The notes beneath the pieces were generated by a model, which was not told where the DNA came from, searched no databases, and worked only from the letters and a program-made list of their open reading frames with translations. Positions 15,597-24,152 of a DNA stretch of 45,968 bases are shown one piece after another. The stretch lies in the IMG/VR virus record IMGVR_UViG_3300036771_000053, positions 1-45,968 of that record. One strand, given 5' to 3'. Numbering within the stretch: position 1 is the first letter of the stretch; every line of letters begins with the position of its first letter. The stretch is from a virus. The position numbers and the translations under genes were made by a program.

Positions 15597-16673
15597 GTGG
15601 AAAAGCAAGATCGTATTGGTGAATTGCGTTATGAATTGAATGTTGAGAGACAACGTGGGGCTATGGCGGATGCAAGTAAAATTATGGAGATCGAGCAACA
15701 GATTGCTGAGTTGGAACATGAGAATGTTGAGGCGAATCAGCAAGAAGTAGCCTACCTCATGGACAACATGGATTTGGACGGAATGTCTATGCGAGATATG
15801 TTCAAGAATGAAAGCGCGGAAGCTGCGGAGGCCGCTTATCAATTCCTCCGGATTGCAGTACAAAATACAATGTTGCAGCGTGATGAACAATGGATGGCGC
15901 GTAACAAAGAACTGGAAGAACGTCTTGCCACAGAAACAGCTGCAAAAGATGCTGCGGTGGCTAAAGCAGATGAGATGGGCGAGAAGAATGCCGAATTGGT
16001 GACACAACTTCGTGACGTCAAAGGCATGTTGGAAGATGCGGAGGCTAAACGTGATGCGGCTGCTGCGCAATTGGAAGAGTCAAAGGCAGAAGTAACGCGC
16101 TTGAGTGGTCATGTAGACGATCTACGCAAGCAAATTGCAGTCGGCGCAGTAAATATGGCTAAAGTTATCGACCCGGCTGATGCACTGGCACATTACAAAG
16201 AGCAAAAGCGTATTGCCGAAGAAGAGAAGCGGCGTGAAGAAGCGGCAAGAGAAGCAGCTAAACCAGCTATCTATGACGTGCAATGGGGTGACAACAAGAA
16301 ATCATTCTATATTGCAAAACTGGCAGCGACCGATGAAGAGATTAAAATTCCTTATCTGACAAAAGGTGCATACCGGGAGGTGAGCGCCGAAGAGGCGCCG
16401 CAATTTCGAATCACCGAAGAATCCCAACGTGTTGATGAGAATCTGGCACAACATAACGACGTGGAAGAGGGCAACGAGTTAACGCCTCCCACGTGGCAGT
16501 TTCCAGAAGGAGAAGAAGCCGCGGAAGAAAGCACAACCGACCGATTGGCTGAAGAGCAGCTGGCAGGAAGTAGTGCTGAGACGGCAGAGGGAACAGTTAC
16601 GCGAAGAGAGTTTGAGGAACTCAAAAGACGCGTAGAAGCATTGGAAGTGCCGCAATCACTTGAAGTAGCATGA
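15597..16673 (+). CDS. coiled-coil phage protein
   Basis: 358 residues from GTG 15597. Residues 1-220 are mostly coiled coil (ELNVERQRGAMADASKIMEI; EQQIAELEHEN; ELEERLATETAAKDAAVAKA). A middle beta segment (AIYDVQWGDNKKSFYIAKL) and an acidic, disordered tail ending in another heptad (REFEELKRRVEALE) follow. First gene behind its own promoter. It could be a scaffold for DNA transactions, but no family is recognised. Confidence 0.65.
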   Translation: MEKQDRIGELRYELNVERQRGAMADASKIMEIEQQIAELEHENVEANQQEVAYLMDNMDLDGMSMRDMFKNESAEAAEAAYQFLRIAVQNTMLQRDEQWMARNKELEERLATETAAKDAAVAKADEMGEKNAELVTQLRDVKGMLEDAEAKRDAAAAQLEESKAEVTRLSGHVDDLRKQIAVGAVNMAKVIDPADALAHYKEQKRIAEEEKRREEAAREAAKPAIYDVQWGDNKKSFYIAKLAATDEEIKIPYLTKGAYREVSAEEAPQFRITEESQRVDENLAQHNDVEEGNELTPPTWQFPEGEEAAEESTTDRLAEEQLAGSSAETAEGTVTRREFEELKRRVEALEVPQSLEVA

Positions 16674-16936
16674 TATACCACCGCAAAGCAGAAACCGTGA
16701 GGGCGATCCGTTTAACGGATTACTCTCCGGCTTTAATAGAGCAGATACAGGAGTTTACAGGCGGTCTGGTACAAATGGGCCGAGTGGTGCAGAAAGTGCA
16801 AATGCCGTACCTTAGCGTTGTTGTAGAGAAGAATTACTTTAAGATGCTGAAAGGCAGCTGGATCGTACACTCCGAGGAAAAGGGATGGAGAGTATACCGG
16901 CATCATGAGTTTATCCAAGAGTATGAGGAGGGTTGA
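16670..16936 (+). CDS. hypothetical phage protein
   Basis: 88 residues, ATGA overlap. Pattern HRKAETVRAIRLTD, LKGSWIVHSEEKGWRVYRHH and EFIQEYE resembles the small family of phage proteins with a GxWI...H.EF...YE ending, of unknown function. Confidence 0.6.
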   Translation: MIYHRKAETVRAIRLTDYSPALIEQIQEFTGGLVQMGRVVQKVQMPYLSVVVEKNYFKMLKGSWIVHSEEKGWRVYRHHEFIQEYEEG

Positions 16937-16939
16937 AGC

Positions 16940-17245
16940 ATGGCAGAAATATTTGTACGCTTGGACTTTTCTCGAATTGAAGAGAAGTATAAAGAGCAGT
17001 CGCTTGTATTAGCAGAAGCATTACTCAAGATATGTGGAGTATCCACGGTATGGGAAGATCCTAAGCATGGGTACAGAATATTTAAAGTCGAGACAATGCC
17101 AGAAGATGTACCTCAAGCAAATGTGTATTGGCGCGATGCTTCTGATACGTTCATTAAGCCGCCATGGGGTACGGGGTATATCAAATGGGATGAGGAGGGA
17201 GAACATGGACAACAATCAGGTGATCAAGTTGCTGACGGATTATAG
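16940..17245 (+). CDS. hypothetical phage protein
   Basis: 101 residues. GAGGAGGG upstream. Predicted mixed fold (FVRLDFSRIEEKYKEQSLVL; LLKICGVSTVWED). Its 3' end overlaps the late regulator by 41 nt in another frame; the GGAGGGAGAAC of that gene lies inside it. Confidence 0.55.
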   Translation: MAEIFVRLDFSRIEEKYKEQSLVLAEALLKICGVSTVWEDPKHGYRIFKVETMPEDVPQANVYWRDASDTFIKPPWGTGYIKWDEEGEHGQQSGDQVADGL

Positions 17246-17663
17246 ATCATACAAATTCGCATTGAACAACCTTGGCGGCATGGCGGTAGACAGTGAGATG
17301 CAATGGATGTTCAAGAAGGGCATATACGACGAGCGAGTCAGATCCCGTCTGAGCAACCATGACAGGACCAGTGACCAGAGTCGGTACTCACGGATTGTCA
17401 CGTTGCTGGAGTCGGCCGTGGACTTTATACTGAGCGACGATCAGAAGACGATCATCCAGCTCAAGTACATGGAGCGTAACAAGATGAACCTGAGCGAGAT
17501 TGCCGACAGGTTGCACAAAGACCGCAAGACGGTATCGACGCAGCATAAGAAGGCCATCAACAGCCTGTGCAAAGCAATGGTGCCGCTCAAGCAGGATTAC
17601 ATGGAGATCACCAACCTTGATCACATGTTCGATCCGGAGTGGGTGTACAAGGAACCAGCGTGA
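17205..17663 (+). CDS. ArpU-like late transcription regulator
   Basis: 152 residues. The N-terminus begins NNQVIKLLTDYRSYKFAL; residues about 85-130 form a sigma-70 region 4-like helix-turn-helix (LKYMERNKMNLSEIADRLHK, DRKTVSTQHKKAINSL). This is the ArpU/RinA-type phage late activator architecture. GAGGAGGG precedes ATG 17205. It sits immediately before the late promoter region and its direct repeats, which it probably binds. Confidence 0.8.
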   Translation: MDNNQVIKLLTDYRSYKFALNNLGGMAVDSEMQWMFKKGIYDERVRSRLSNHDRTSDQSRYSRIVTLLESAVDFILSDDQKTIIQLKYMERNKMNLSEIADRLHKDRKTVSTQHKKAINSLCKAMVPLKQDYMEITNLDHMFDPEWVYKEPA

Positions 17664-17677
17664 TTCCCCATTTTTTA

Positions 17678-17729
17678 CCCACGAATTACGCATTATTTCC
17701 CACAAATTACTCATCGTAAGTGCTAAACT
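17678..17729 (+). promoter_or_regulatory. candidate late promoter with two activator repeats
   Basis: CCCACGAATTACGCAT (17678-17693) and CCCACAAATTACTCAT (17699-17714) are direct repeats 21 bp apart, two helical turns. TGCTAAACT (17721-17729) is an extended -10 with no good -35; the second repeat covers the -35 position. This is the geometry of an activator-dependent promoter. Predicted start is near 17736. Confidence 0.6.
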
Positions 17730-17735
17730 AATATC

Positions 17736-17926
17736 ATAAGGAACATCCTGATAAGCGCCGATAGCTGTATGCGCAGTCGTCGTTTACAACGTTCCTTCCT
17801 TGCATGCCAAAACTATCTATGGTGGAACTCAGGTCGACCACCTAGATTATCAGGGATCTGACGCTTGTCATAACTGCTTGAGAGTTACGCTCAGTGCGTG
17901 GTTTGAGGTTATGAGGGGCAATACAA
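17736..17926 (+). ncRNA. structured late leader RNA (candidate)
   Basis: No ORF. Several complementary segments: AAGGAAC/GTTCCTT, CCTGATAA (17749-17756) with TTATCAGG (17847-17854), GGTGG/CCACC and CATAAC/GTTATG. It begins at the predicted late start site and ends at a strong terminator, so read-through or antitermination could control the whole structural operon. Independent small RNA is the alternative. Confidence 0.45.
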
Positions 17927-17960
17927 GAGAGTGACGGTCAAGCGCCGTTGCTCTTTTTGT
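17927..17960 (+). terminator. terminator in the late leader
   Basis: GAGTGACGG (17929-17937) pairs with CCGTTGCTC (17945-17953), including two G-U pairs, followed by a run of T. It lies downstream of the predicted late promoter and upstream of all packaging and structural genes. Confidence 0.75.
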
Positions 17961-17964
17961 TTTT

Positions 17965-18017
17965 GCCGAAGGCCATCGAGTCCGACCGAATCACCTAGCG
18001 AAGCGGCAGCCGTATAG
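17965..18017 (+). repeat. conserved 53-nt intergenic element, copy B
   Basis: Runs from GCCGAAGGCCATCGAGTCC to GCAGCCGTATA. Matches copy A at 11058-11110 over its full length with a few indels. Lies between the late-leader terminator and the first late gene. GCCG and CGGC ends could pair. Confidence 0.6.
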
Positions 18018-18049
18018 GGTTGGGTCATTAAGAGGAGGGATAACACATA

Positions 18050-18352
18050 GTGAAACTACACAAAGACGGAACAGTAGAGGGTACACCACAGGAGATAGCG
18101 GAGTACAACCGACTGAGCGCACAACCGTTTCCGCCGTTGGTCAATGAGGATCTATGGCAGAAGGGATTGCGGATACAGCGAGAAAGCAACCCGTTGATCC
18201 CAACAGAATTGTTGAAGCCTGTAATTACAAGTGATAGTTTCGGACAGCAGGCGATGACAAGCATTGAGCAACAACGAGCTTATGGTCATGCGTATATAGG
18301 TGAGAATATCGCACCACGTCCAATGTTCAACAGCGACACAAAACCAGAGTAG
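18050..18352 (+). CDS. hypothetical protein upstream of terminase
   Basis: 100 residues from GTG with GAGGAGGG upstream. Starts LHKDGTVEGTPQEIAEYNRL; proline-rich C-terminus. Position as first gene of the late operon is common for small phage proteins of unknown role. Confidence 0.6.
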   Translation: MKLHKDGTVEGTPQEIAEYNRLSAQPFPPLVNEDLWQKGLRIQRESNPLIPTELLKPVITSDSFGQQAMTSIEQQRAYGHAYIGENIAPRPMFNSDTKPE

Positions 18353-18369
18353 AGAGGAAGGTGATACCC

Positions 18370-18762
18370 ATGGCATTGTCAGAGAAGCAAATGAATTTTG
18401 TTAACGAGTACATGAAGGACATGAACGGAACAGCCGCTTATCTGCGTGCCGGCTACAATTGTACCGAGGAGGCAGCAAGGCGTGCAGCAAGCCGTTTGTT
18501 GACAAATGTTGACGTAATGTCCGAAATCGGACAAAGAACGGACAAAATGCAGGAAGAATCGGGTATGAGTGTCCAATGGGTACTAAACAAGTACAAGGAC
18601 ATTATCGAAAACAACATGACAGATGACCCAGCTGTAGCTAAAGGTGCATTGGACAGCGTGGCAAAACACTATGGGATGTTCAAAGATAAGGTAGAAGTAT
18701 CAGGAGCAAATGGCGGTGCGCTGCAAGTCGTATTTGATGCGGGGATGAGTAAGGATGAGTAA
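18370..18762 (+). CDS. terS: terminase small subunit
   Basis: 130 residues. ALSEKQMNFVNEYMKDMNGT, AAYLRAGY and EEAARRAASRLLTNVDV form the helix-turn-helix of the Terminase_2 (XtmA-like) family; the C-terminus forms the oligomerisation helices. AGAGGAAGG is 7 nt before ATG 18370. It recognises phage DNA for packaging and precedes the large subunit directly. Confidence 0.9.
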   Translation: MALSEKQMNFVNEYMKDMNGTAAYLRAGYNCTEEAARRAASRLLTNVDVMSEIGQRTDKMQEESGMSVQWVLNKYKDIIENNMTDDPAVAKGALDSVAKHYGMFKDKVEVSGANGGALQVVFDAGMSKDE

Positions 18763-18774
18763 GGATGAGTAAGG
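18743..18774 (+). repeat. triple 10-bp tandem repeat at the terS/terL junction
   Basis: The decamer AAGGATGAGT/ATGAGTAAGG is repeated three times across the end of terS and the start of terL. It duplicates an AAGG-ATG initiation signal and supplies both the terS ending (MSKDE) and the terL beginning (MSK). Looks like slippage expansion. Confidence 0.8.
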
Positions 18775-20222
18775 TGATTATTCCTTATAAGCCGCAACCA
18801 CGACAACAAGTATTCCACCAAGCAGAAGCCGATGAGATATTGTACGGAGGCGCAGCAGGTGGAGGGAAGTCGGAAGGGACGATATTTGATGCGCTGAAAT
18901 ACGCCATGCAATACCCGGGTAGCCGTCAGATCATCTTCCGGCGTAAATTCCCCGATTTGCAGCGATCCATCATTTCAAGAACGCTTCAGGTGTATCCAAA
19001 AGAACTGGGCAAGTACAACAGTTCGAAGCACGAGTGGTCATTCATTAACGGTAGTATCCTAGAGTTAGCCTATTGGGACAGCGACGCCGACTACATGAAC
19101 TACCAGGGCGCTGAGTATGACGTGATCCGGTGGGAGGAATTAACCCAGTTCGAGGAACGATGGTATACCTACATGTTGTCACGTCTACGTGGTAGCAAGC
19201 CTTTCCCTCGTAGTGTAAGAAGCACGACGAACCCCGGAGGTGCTGGTCACTCGTGGGTAAAGAAGCGTTTTGTTTCGCTGGGACCACCAGAGGTTACGTA
19301 TGAAGTACCTGAAACGGACGAAGATGGAAACATTCTAGTCTGGCCAGAAGGTATACCAGGGGTTACACCAGGAGAACCGATCATACGGAGTAGATTGTTC
19401 ATACCAGCAAACCTATATGATAACCAAGCCCTGCTCAGAGAAGATCCGGGTTATTTGGCGCGTCTGATGGCTTTGTCTGATGTGGAACGTAAACAGTTGC
19501 TTGAAGGTGACTGGGATGTGTTCGCAGGGCAGTACTTTGCTGAGTTCACACGCTCTGTGCACGTCATAGAGCCGTTCGAGATACCGAGAGAGTGGAAGAG
19601 GTACAGAGCACTGGACGAGGGTTACACGGACCCGTTTGTATGCCTGTGGTTTGCAGTCGGTCCTGATGGGACTGGGTATCTGTATAGGGAATTGGTTCAA
19701 ACCAAGCTACTGACGAGTGAACAGGTTGAGTTGGTGCGCTTAAACAGCCCGGTGTATGAACAGTACCAGTACAATGTGGCGGATACATCCTTCTGGAACA
19801 AGGCGAAAACGGAGAACATCACGCCTGCTGAGATATTTGCGACCAAGAACGTGCCATTGATCCAAGCGAAGAAAGAACGAATCAATGGATGGAAGCGACT
19901 CAGAGAATGGCTTCACGTGACGGATAAGGTTGATCATGTCACTGGTAACCAGTACAAGCACTCCAGACTGAAGATATTTAACACCTGTGCCCATGCCGTT
20001 GAAGCGATTCCTGCAATGATGCACGATGAACGTAATGTTGAGGATGTAGCAGCACACAGACTGGATCACGTACCTGATGCAATGAGGTATTGGGTGATGA
20101 GCCAGCCATATGCAAGCACAAATGAAGCGGCATGGGGAGCTAATCCTGAGTCCCTGCCGAACAAACGCGTTGATTTTGATGACGAAGATGATGATCTGCC
20201 TGAGGTGGTTTCATTCTGGTGA
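18765..20222 (+). CDS. terL: terminase large subunit
   Basis: 485 residues. ATPase Walker A GGAAGGGKS (28-36), coupling segment IIFRRKFPDLQRS, Walker B-like YDVIRWEEL, then NPGGAGHSWVKKRF. The nuclease domain has RALDEGYTDPF with catalytic Asp and later DVAAHRLDHVPDAMRY. It is the packaging motor that cuts and translocates concatemeric DNA through the portal. Start at 18765 is fixed by the tandem repeat and by homology. Confidence 0.95.
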   Translation: MSKVIIPYKPQPRQQVFHQAEADEILYGGAAGGGKSEGTIFDALKYAMQYPGSRQIIFRRKFPDLQRSIISRTLQVYPKELGKYNSSKHEWSFINGSILELAYWDSDADYMNYQGAEYDVIRWEELTQFEERWYTYMLSRLRGSKPFPRSVRSTTNPGGAGHSWVKKRFVSLGPPEVTYEVPETDEDGNILVWPEGIPGVTPGEPIIRSRLFIPANLYDNQALLREDPGYLARLMALSDVERKQLLEGDWDVFAGQYFAEFTRSVHVIEPFEIPREWKRYRALDEGYTDPFVCLWFAVGPDGTGYLYRELVQTKLLTSEQVELVRLNSPVYEQYQYNVADTSFWNKAKTENITPAEIFATKNVPLIQAKKERINGWKRLREWLHVTDKVDHVTGNQYKHSRLKIFNTCAHAVEAIPAMMHDERNVEDVAAHRLDHVPDAMRYWVMSQPYASTNEAAWGANPESLPNKRVDFDDEDDDLPEVVSFW

Positions 20223-20232
20223 GGTGATGACA

Positions 20233-20460
20233 GTGGAATACGTACTATCAGCGGTGGTTCTGGCAACCATCGTATTTTTGTTTATGCAGATACGTGAGAG
20301 AGACAAGACTATCAAGGATCTGACAAACCGCCTGACGGCCCGTAACGCTGGTGAGTATGCGATGTACAACAACCAGCAGAAGCCAGCAGAACCGCTGGAG
20401 ACACGCCGTCCAATGAGTTGGCATGATGATCCGAACGTGCTGGAGGATGATGTTAAATGA
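20233..20460 (+). CDS. small single-pass membrane protein
   Basis: 75 residues; one N-terminal transmembrane helix (YVLSAVVLATIVFLFMQI) then a charged tail. GTG 20233 follows GAGGTG at 6 nt; ATG 20227 is an alternative in the same frame. Overlaps the portal start by 4 nt. Unusual between terminase and portal; role unknown. Confidence 0.6.
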   Translation: MEYVLSAVVLATIVFLFMQIRERDKTIKDLTNRLTARNAGEYAMYNNQQKPAEPLETRRPMSWHDDPNVLEDDVK

Positions 20461-22667
20461 GCACGCTGAACAAGATCACCAAAGGGTTCAAGGGGCTGTT
20501 CACTGAGACAGGTGCCGAAAAGGACACACAGAACCCGAACACACCGGAGGAACAACGGATTTACGACACGGTGTACCAGGACTACCAAGTGTTCAAGCAG
20601 GCCCGGCAGCAGATGGACGACATTTGGCGTAAGGAGCAGCGTTTCTACATGGGTGACCACTGGAAGGGACTGCGGTCAGATGCGGTGTCCAAGCTACGTC
20701 CTGACGCAGGAGAGAATGTTTCTTTTGCTCAGATTGAATCCATTGTAGGCAAGTTGACAGGATGGATGCCATACCCGAACTTCACGGCTCAGGAAGAAGG
20801 AGACGAGGAAAAAGCCCGGGATTTGAACGACTTCATGCCGTTTGAGCTGCGACAGATCAAGTTTAAGCAGAAACATACCCGAGCTGTCCGGCGCATGGTC
20901 ATTCACGGCCCGTTAATATATAAAACTGTCTTTGACCCAACGGTCGAGGGCGGGCGTGGGATGAACCGGTACGAAGGGCGTAACGACATCATTCCGGTGG
21001 ACTTTGGTACGTTCTTCCCGGACCCACGCATTAAGGATTTCATCTACCTTCAGAAGATGGGTGCGATCATCATCAACGTACCCAAGCCACTGGAGTACTT
21101 TAAAGAGCGCTGGCCCAAGCAGGGCAAGAAGGTACAGCCAGACACCGGAACACTGGAAACAGAGGTATTCAACGTCGACTCCGACGATGGCAACATTAGC
21201 ACAGACGCCACAAGGCAGCAGATGGCTGGACTCATTGAGTACTGGTATCGCGGACTGCCAAAACAGGTGAGTGCTGAGGACAAGAAGCTGTTCAAGGAAA
21301 TGGCCGAGGAGAAGTTGATGGAGAACGTTGACCCATCCGAGTATCTGGCAAAGGCTGATGGGAAGATGGAAGGCGTTCACTGCATCTACGTCACCACCTC
21401 AGGCGTGTTCCTGGAGCACAAGGCGTATGTGTTTGACCACGGGCAGTATCCATTCGTAGCCCGTACATTGTACCCGTCTGAAGGCAATCCATGGGGCAAG
21501 GGTTTCATGCGGGATATGATCAAACCGCAGATTTTCAAGAACAAATACGCTGAGATTGCAGTTGAGACCATGGCGAAGCAGGGTAACGCCGCCATCATGT
21601 ATGAGGAAGGTGCGATAAGCAAGCCGAGAACATGGGCTGAGCAACGTTCTATGCCGGGCGCAATGCTTCCGGTGGCTACTGGTCGCATGAGCGGTGTGAA
21701 GGAACTGGAAGGCGTCAACGTACCTAGTACAGTCTTTAACATGCTGAACTACTATGACGAGATGTTGCAGAAGATTCCAGGTCAGTTCGACAGTGCCAAT
21801 GGGCAGGCAAACAGTAACGTCACCAGTGGTGAGCAGGCGAAGGCGTTGATGGCAGCTGCGGGTACGAGGCTCAATACCGTCTCTGACTTGATACAGGACG
21901 CGCTGGAAGAGGTATTCAGCCAGTATGTGGAGTTGATAGCCCAGTTCTACACGACGGAGCGTATCGCCCGTGTAACAGGCCGTACAGTGAAAATGAGTCG
22001 TGAGGCAATGGTGTCGCGAGTTGAATCGGACTTTATGCCGCCAGACGACATGATGCAGATTGGCGTAGGAGATATGCAACCACTTGGCCCAGAGGGGATG
22101 GATACGGGAGATATGCAATTTCTACCTGAACCTGACCCAATGCAAGCAATGGGGATGGGTGGTGGTACTGACCAAGTAGGCATGATGCCAGAGCCTATGC
22201 AGGTTCAAGAAGAGTTTGTTCCAGAGTTTGACATACTGGTGCAGATTGGAGTGGATAAGCCGCAGGACCGGGAGTACTGGTTACAGCTGGCGTTTAACCT
22301 GCTTCAGACGATGGACCCGATCACTCAGCAACCCATGATCGATGCCGAGGCTGTCCGGTACGTCATTACCACGGGTCGCATGGAGCCGATGGACGTCATC
22401 AAGCGCCGTATCGAGGAAGAGTCAGGCAAGCAACAGCAGTTCATGCAGGCTCAGCAACAAGCGCAGGAGGCACAAGCTCAGGTGCAGCAGTTGAGCCAAG
22501 AGAACCAATCCATGCAGCAGACACTACAGCAATTCGGTGGTGAACAGATGGAACGTGAACAGCGTGACCGTGAATTTGAGCAAGGTTTGAAACAACAGAA
22601 GATGAATCTGGAAGGTGCTAAAGTTGCCCATCAACTTATGCAACCAGGAAGACCAGGCCAAGGGTGA
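20457..22667 (+). CDS. portal protein, P22 type
   Basis: 736 residues, long for a portal and typical of podoviral P22-like portals. N-terminal YQDYQVFKQARQQMDDIW, EQRFYMGDHW, SFAQIESIVGKLTGWMPYPN; a central region with IHGPLIYKTVFDP and ANSNVTSGEQAKAL; and a glutamine-rich coiled-coil C-terminus (QQAQEAQAQVQQLSQENQ), as in the P22 barrel. It forms the dodecameric DNA entry and exit channel. A terminator-like hairpin overlaps its stop codon. Confidence 0.92.
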   Translation: MSTLNKITKGFKGLFTETGAEKDTQNPNTPEEQRIYDTVYQDYQVFKQARQQMDDIWRKEQRFYMGDHWKGLRSDAVSKLRPDAGENVSFAQIESIVGKLTGWMPYPNFTAQEEGDEEKARDLNDFMPFELRQIKFKQKHTRAVRRMVIHGPLIYKTVFDPTVEGGRGMNRYEGRNDIIPVDFGTFFPDPRIKDFIYLQKMGAIIINVPKPLEYFKERWPKQGKKVQPDTGTLETEVFNVDSDDGNISTDATRQQMAGLIEYWYRGLPKQVSAEDKKLFKEMAEEKLMENVDPSEYLAKADGKMEGVHCIYVTTSGVFLEHKAYVFDHGQYPFVARTLYPSEGNPWGKGFMRDMIKPQIFKNKYAEIAVETMAKQGNAAIMYEEGAISKPRTWAEQRSMPGAMLPVATGRMSGVKELEGVNVPSTVFNMLNYYDEMLQKIPGQFDSANGQANSNVTSGEQAKALMAAAGTRLNTVSDLIQDALEEVFSQYVELIAQFYTTERIARVTGRTVKMSREAMVSRVESDFMPPDDMMQIGVGDMQPLGPEGMDTGDMQFLPEPDPMQAMGMGGGTDQVGMMPEPMQVQEEFVPEFDILVQIGVDKPQDREYWLQLAFNLLQTMDPITQQPMIDAEAVRYVITTGRMEPMDVIKRRIEEESGKQQQFMQAQQQAQEAQAQVQQLSQENQSMQQTLQQFGGEQMEREQRDREFEQGLKQQKMNLEGAKVAHQLMQPGRPGQG

Positions 22668-22685
22668 GAATCCTTTGGCCTTTTA
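22655..22685 (+). terminator. hairpin terminator after portal
   Basis: AGGCCAA and TTGGCCTTTTAT flank a short loop, giving a stem of about 8-9 bp with a T-tract that overlaps the portal stop codon. It would partly uncouple head-protein genes from upstream ones. Confidence 0.6.
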
Positions 22686-22724
22686 TATCTGCCGCCACCC
22701 ATAGCGGATTAGGAGGAACCAAGC

Positions 22725-23696
22725 ATGGAAGATATCGACAACCTCGCCACCCATAGCGAGACAGTCACTGAAACAACAGAGACAGCCCACCCACAGGCTG
22801 ACGACCAGCAACAAGCAATGCGTGATGCGTACGAAGCCTTTAACTTGCCGTATGAGGACAAGGAACCGGAAGCGGAGGTAATCGACAAAGAGGATGATGC
22901 TCCACCCATAGAGCAGGAACTCGAAGGTGATCAACCGGAGCTAAAAGGAATCACAGTCAAGTACAACGGTCAAGACGTGTTCATCCCGGACGAAGAAGTG
23001 GCAGCACATGCCCGTAAGGGACTGAATTACGAGAAGGTAGAAGGTCGGGTTAAGCAGTACGAATCGGCCCTGGATCGCCTTGCAAAACAGCAGGGATACC
23101 GAGACCACGCCGATCTAGTTGCGAACATTGACCAGATTGAAGCCGCAGCACAGCAGAGACAGAAAGACCAATTCGATGAACTGAAACAAAGTATGCGGGA
23201 AGAGGCCATGAATGCAGGCATAGACCCGGATGTGCTTGATCAGTACATTGATAGTCACCCTTTGCTCCAACAGGCACGTGAGGTGCTGCAACGAACAGAG
23301 ACCGAACAGTCTGCACGGCAACAGGAACAGCAACAACAGCAACTGGTGCAAGGCTGGCAGGATTTGTTCAAGAAGTACCCGGATCTGGCACAGGAAGTCA
23401 CTGAAGATGGAGCTGCAGCACCTTGGCTTACCCAAGAGATGCATGCACGTATCGAGCGTGGTTATGACCCTATCGACGCTTATGAGCTGGTACACCGAGA
23501 CAAACTGACAGCCGCTGATCGCAAACGTGCTGAGCAGGCTGTGCTGAAGAACCAGCGCCTGAACAAACGGGCACAGGTGGAAACGCAAGTAGCTGGAACA
23601 CTGGAGCCAAGCGCGCCAGCAGAGTTAACCGGTGCATTCGCATTATTCGGAATTGATCCAAAGAATGCTCAAAAATACGCAAAAAACTTTGAATAA
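22725..23696 (+). CDS. scaffolding protein
   Basis: 323 residues, acidic, glutamine-rich and largely coiled coil. KGITVKYNGQDVFIPDEE is the usual small beta motif of phage scaffolds; REEAMNAGIDPDVLDQY and the ARQQEQQQQQ helix follow. Ends with LFGIDPKNAQKYAKN, resembling a capsid-binding helix. GGAGG upstream. Between portal and capsid as expected. Confidence 0.8.
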   Translation: MEDIDNLATHSETVTETTETAHPQADDQQQAMRDAYEAFNLPYEDKEPEAEVIDKEDDAPPIEQELEGDQPELKGITVKYNGQDVFIPDEEVAAHARKGLNYEKVEGRVKQYESALDRLAKQQGYRDHADLVANIDQIEAAAQQRQKDQFDELKQSMREEAMNAGIDPDVLDQYIDSHPLLQQAREVLQRTETEQSARQQEQQQQQLVQGWQDLFKKYPDLAQEVTEDGAAAPWLTQEMHARIERGYDPIDAYELVHRDKLTAADRKRAEQAVLKNQRLNKRAQVETQVAGTLEPSAPAELTGAFALFGIDPKNAQKYAKNFE

Positions 23697-23712
23697 CAGG
23701 AGGCGTTAAGCC

Positions 23713-24132
23713 ATGGCACAAGGATTTACTTATGTATACAACGATTACGGTAACGACCCAACACGGATCACGGAGTTTCTTATGAAAGATAACGAAGCTG
23801 GCTTTGCTGGTGAAGCGGTGAAGATGGTGGATGGTCGCTGGACAAAGGCTGGAGCAACGGACTCAATCGCTGGATTCCTGACTGCTAATGTTACTGCTGG
23901 CACAGATAAGGAGACTGAGGTTATCTTGGCTCGGGAGGGTGACTGGTATGACGCTCCATACAGTGGCACAGCTGCCGCAGGATTCACTCCAGGTGCATCC
24001 GGTATTGCTTTGGCAGCAGATGGTTTGTCGGCAAACTCAGCCACCGTAACAGGCGGTTCATTGGCAGTACTGGCGATTAACACAAACAAAAAGACAGCAC
24101 GGTTCAAAGTTAAGAACCGCCAGTTGTCGTAA
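23713..24132 (+). CDS. probable head decoration protein
   Basis: 139 residues, beta-rich with many Gly, Ala and Thr (VKMVDGRWTKAGATDSIAGF; ASGIALAADGLSANSATVTG). Size and position directly before the major capsid gene fit a decoration or stabilisation protein. CAGGAGG upstream. The assignment rests on context. Confidence 0.65.
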   Translation: MAQGFTYVYNDYGNDPTRITEFLMKDNEAGFAGEAVKMVDGRWTKAGATDSIAGFLTANVTAGTDKETEVILAREGDWYDAPYSGTAAAGFTPGASGIALAADGLSANSATVTGGSLAVLAINTNKKTARFKVKNRQLS

Positions 24133-24152
24133 TCGAGAGGGGAGCATAACAC

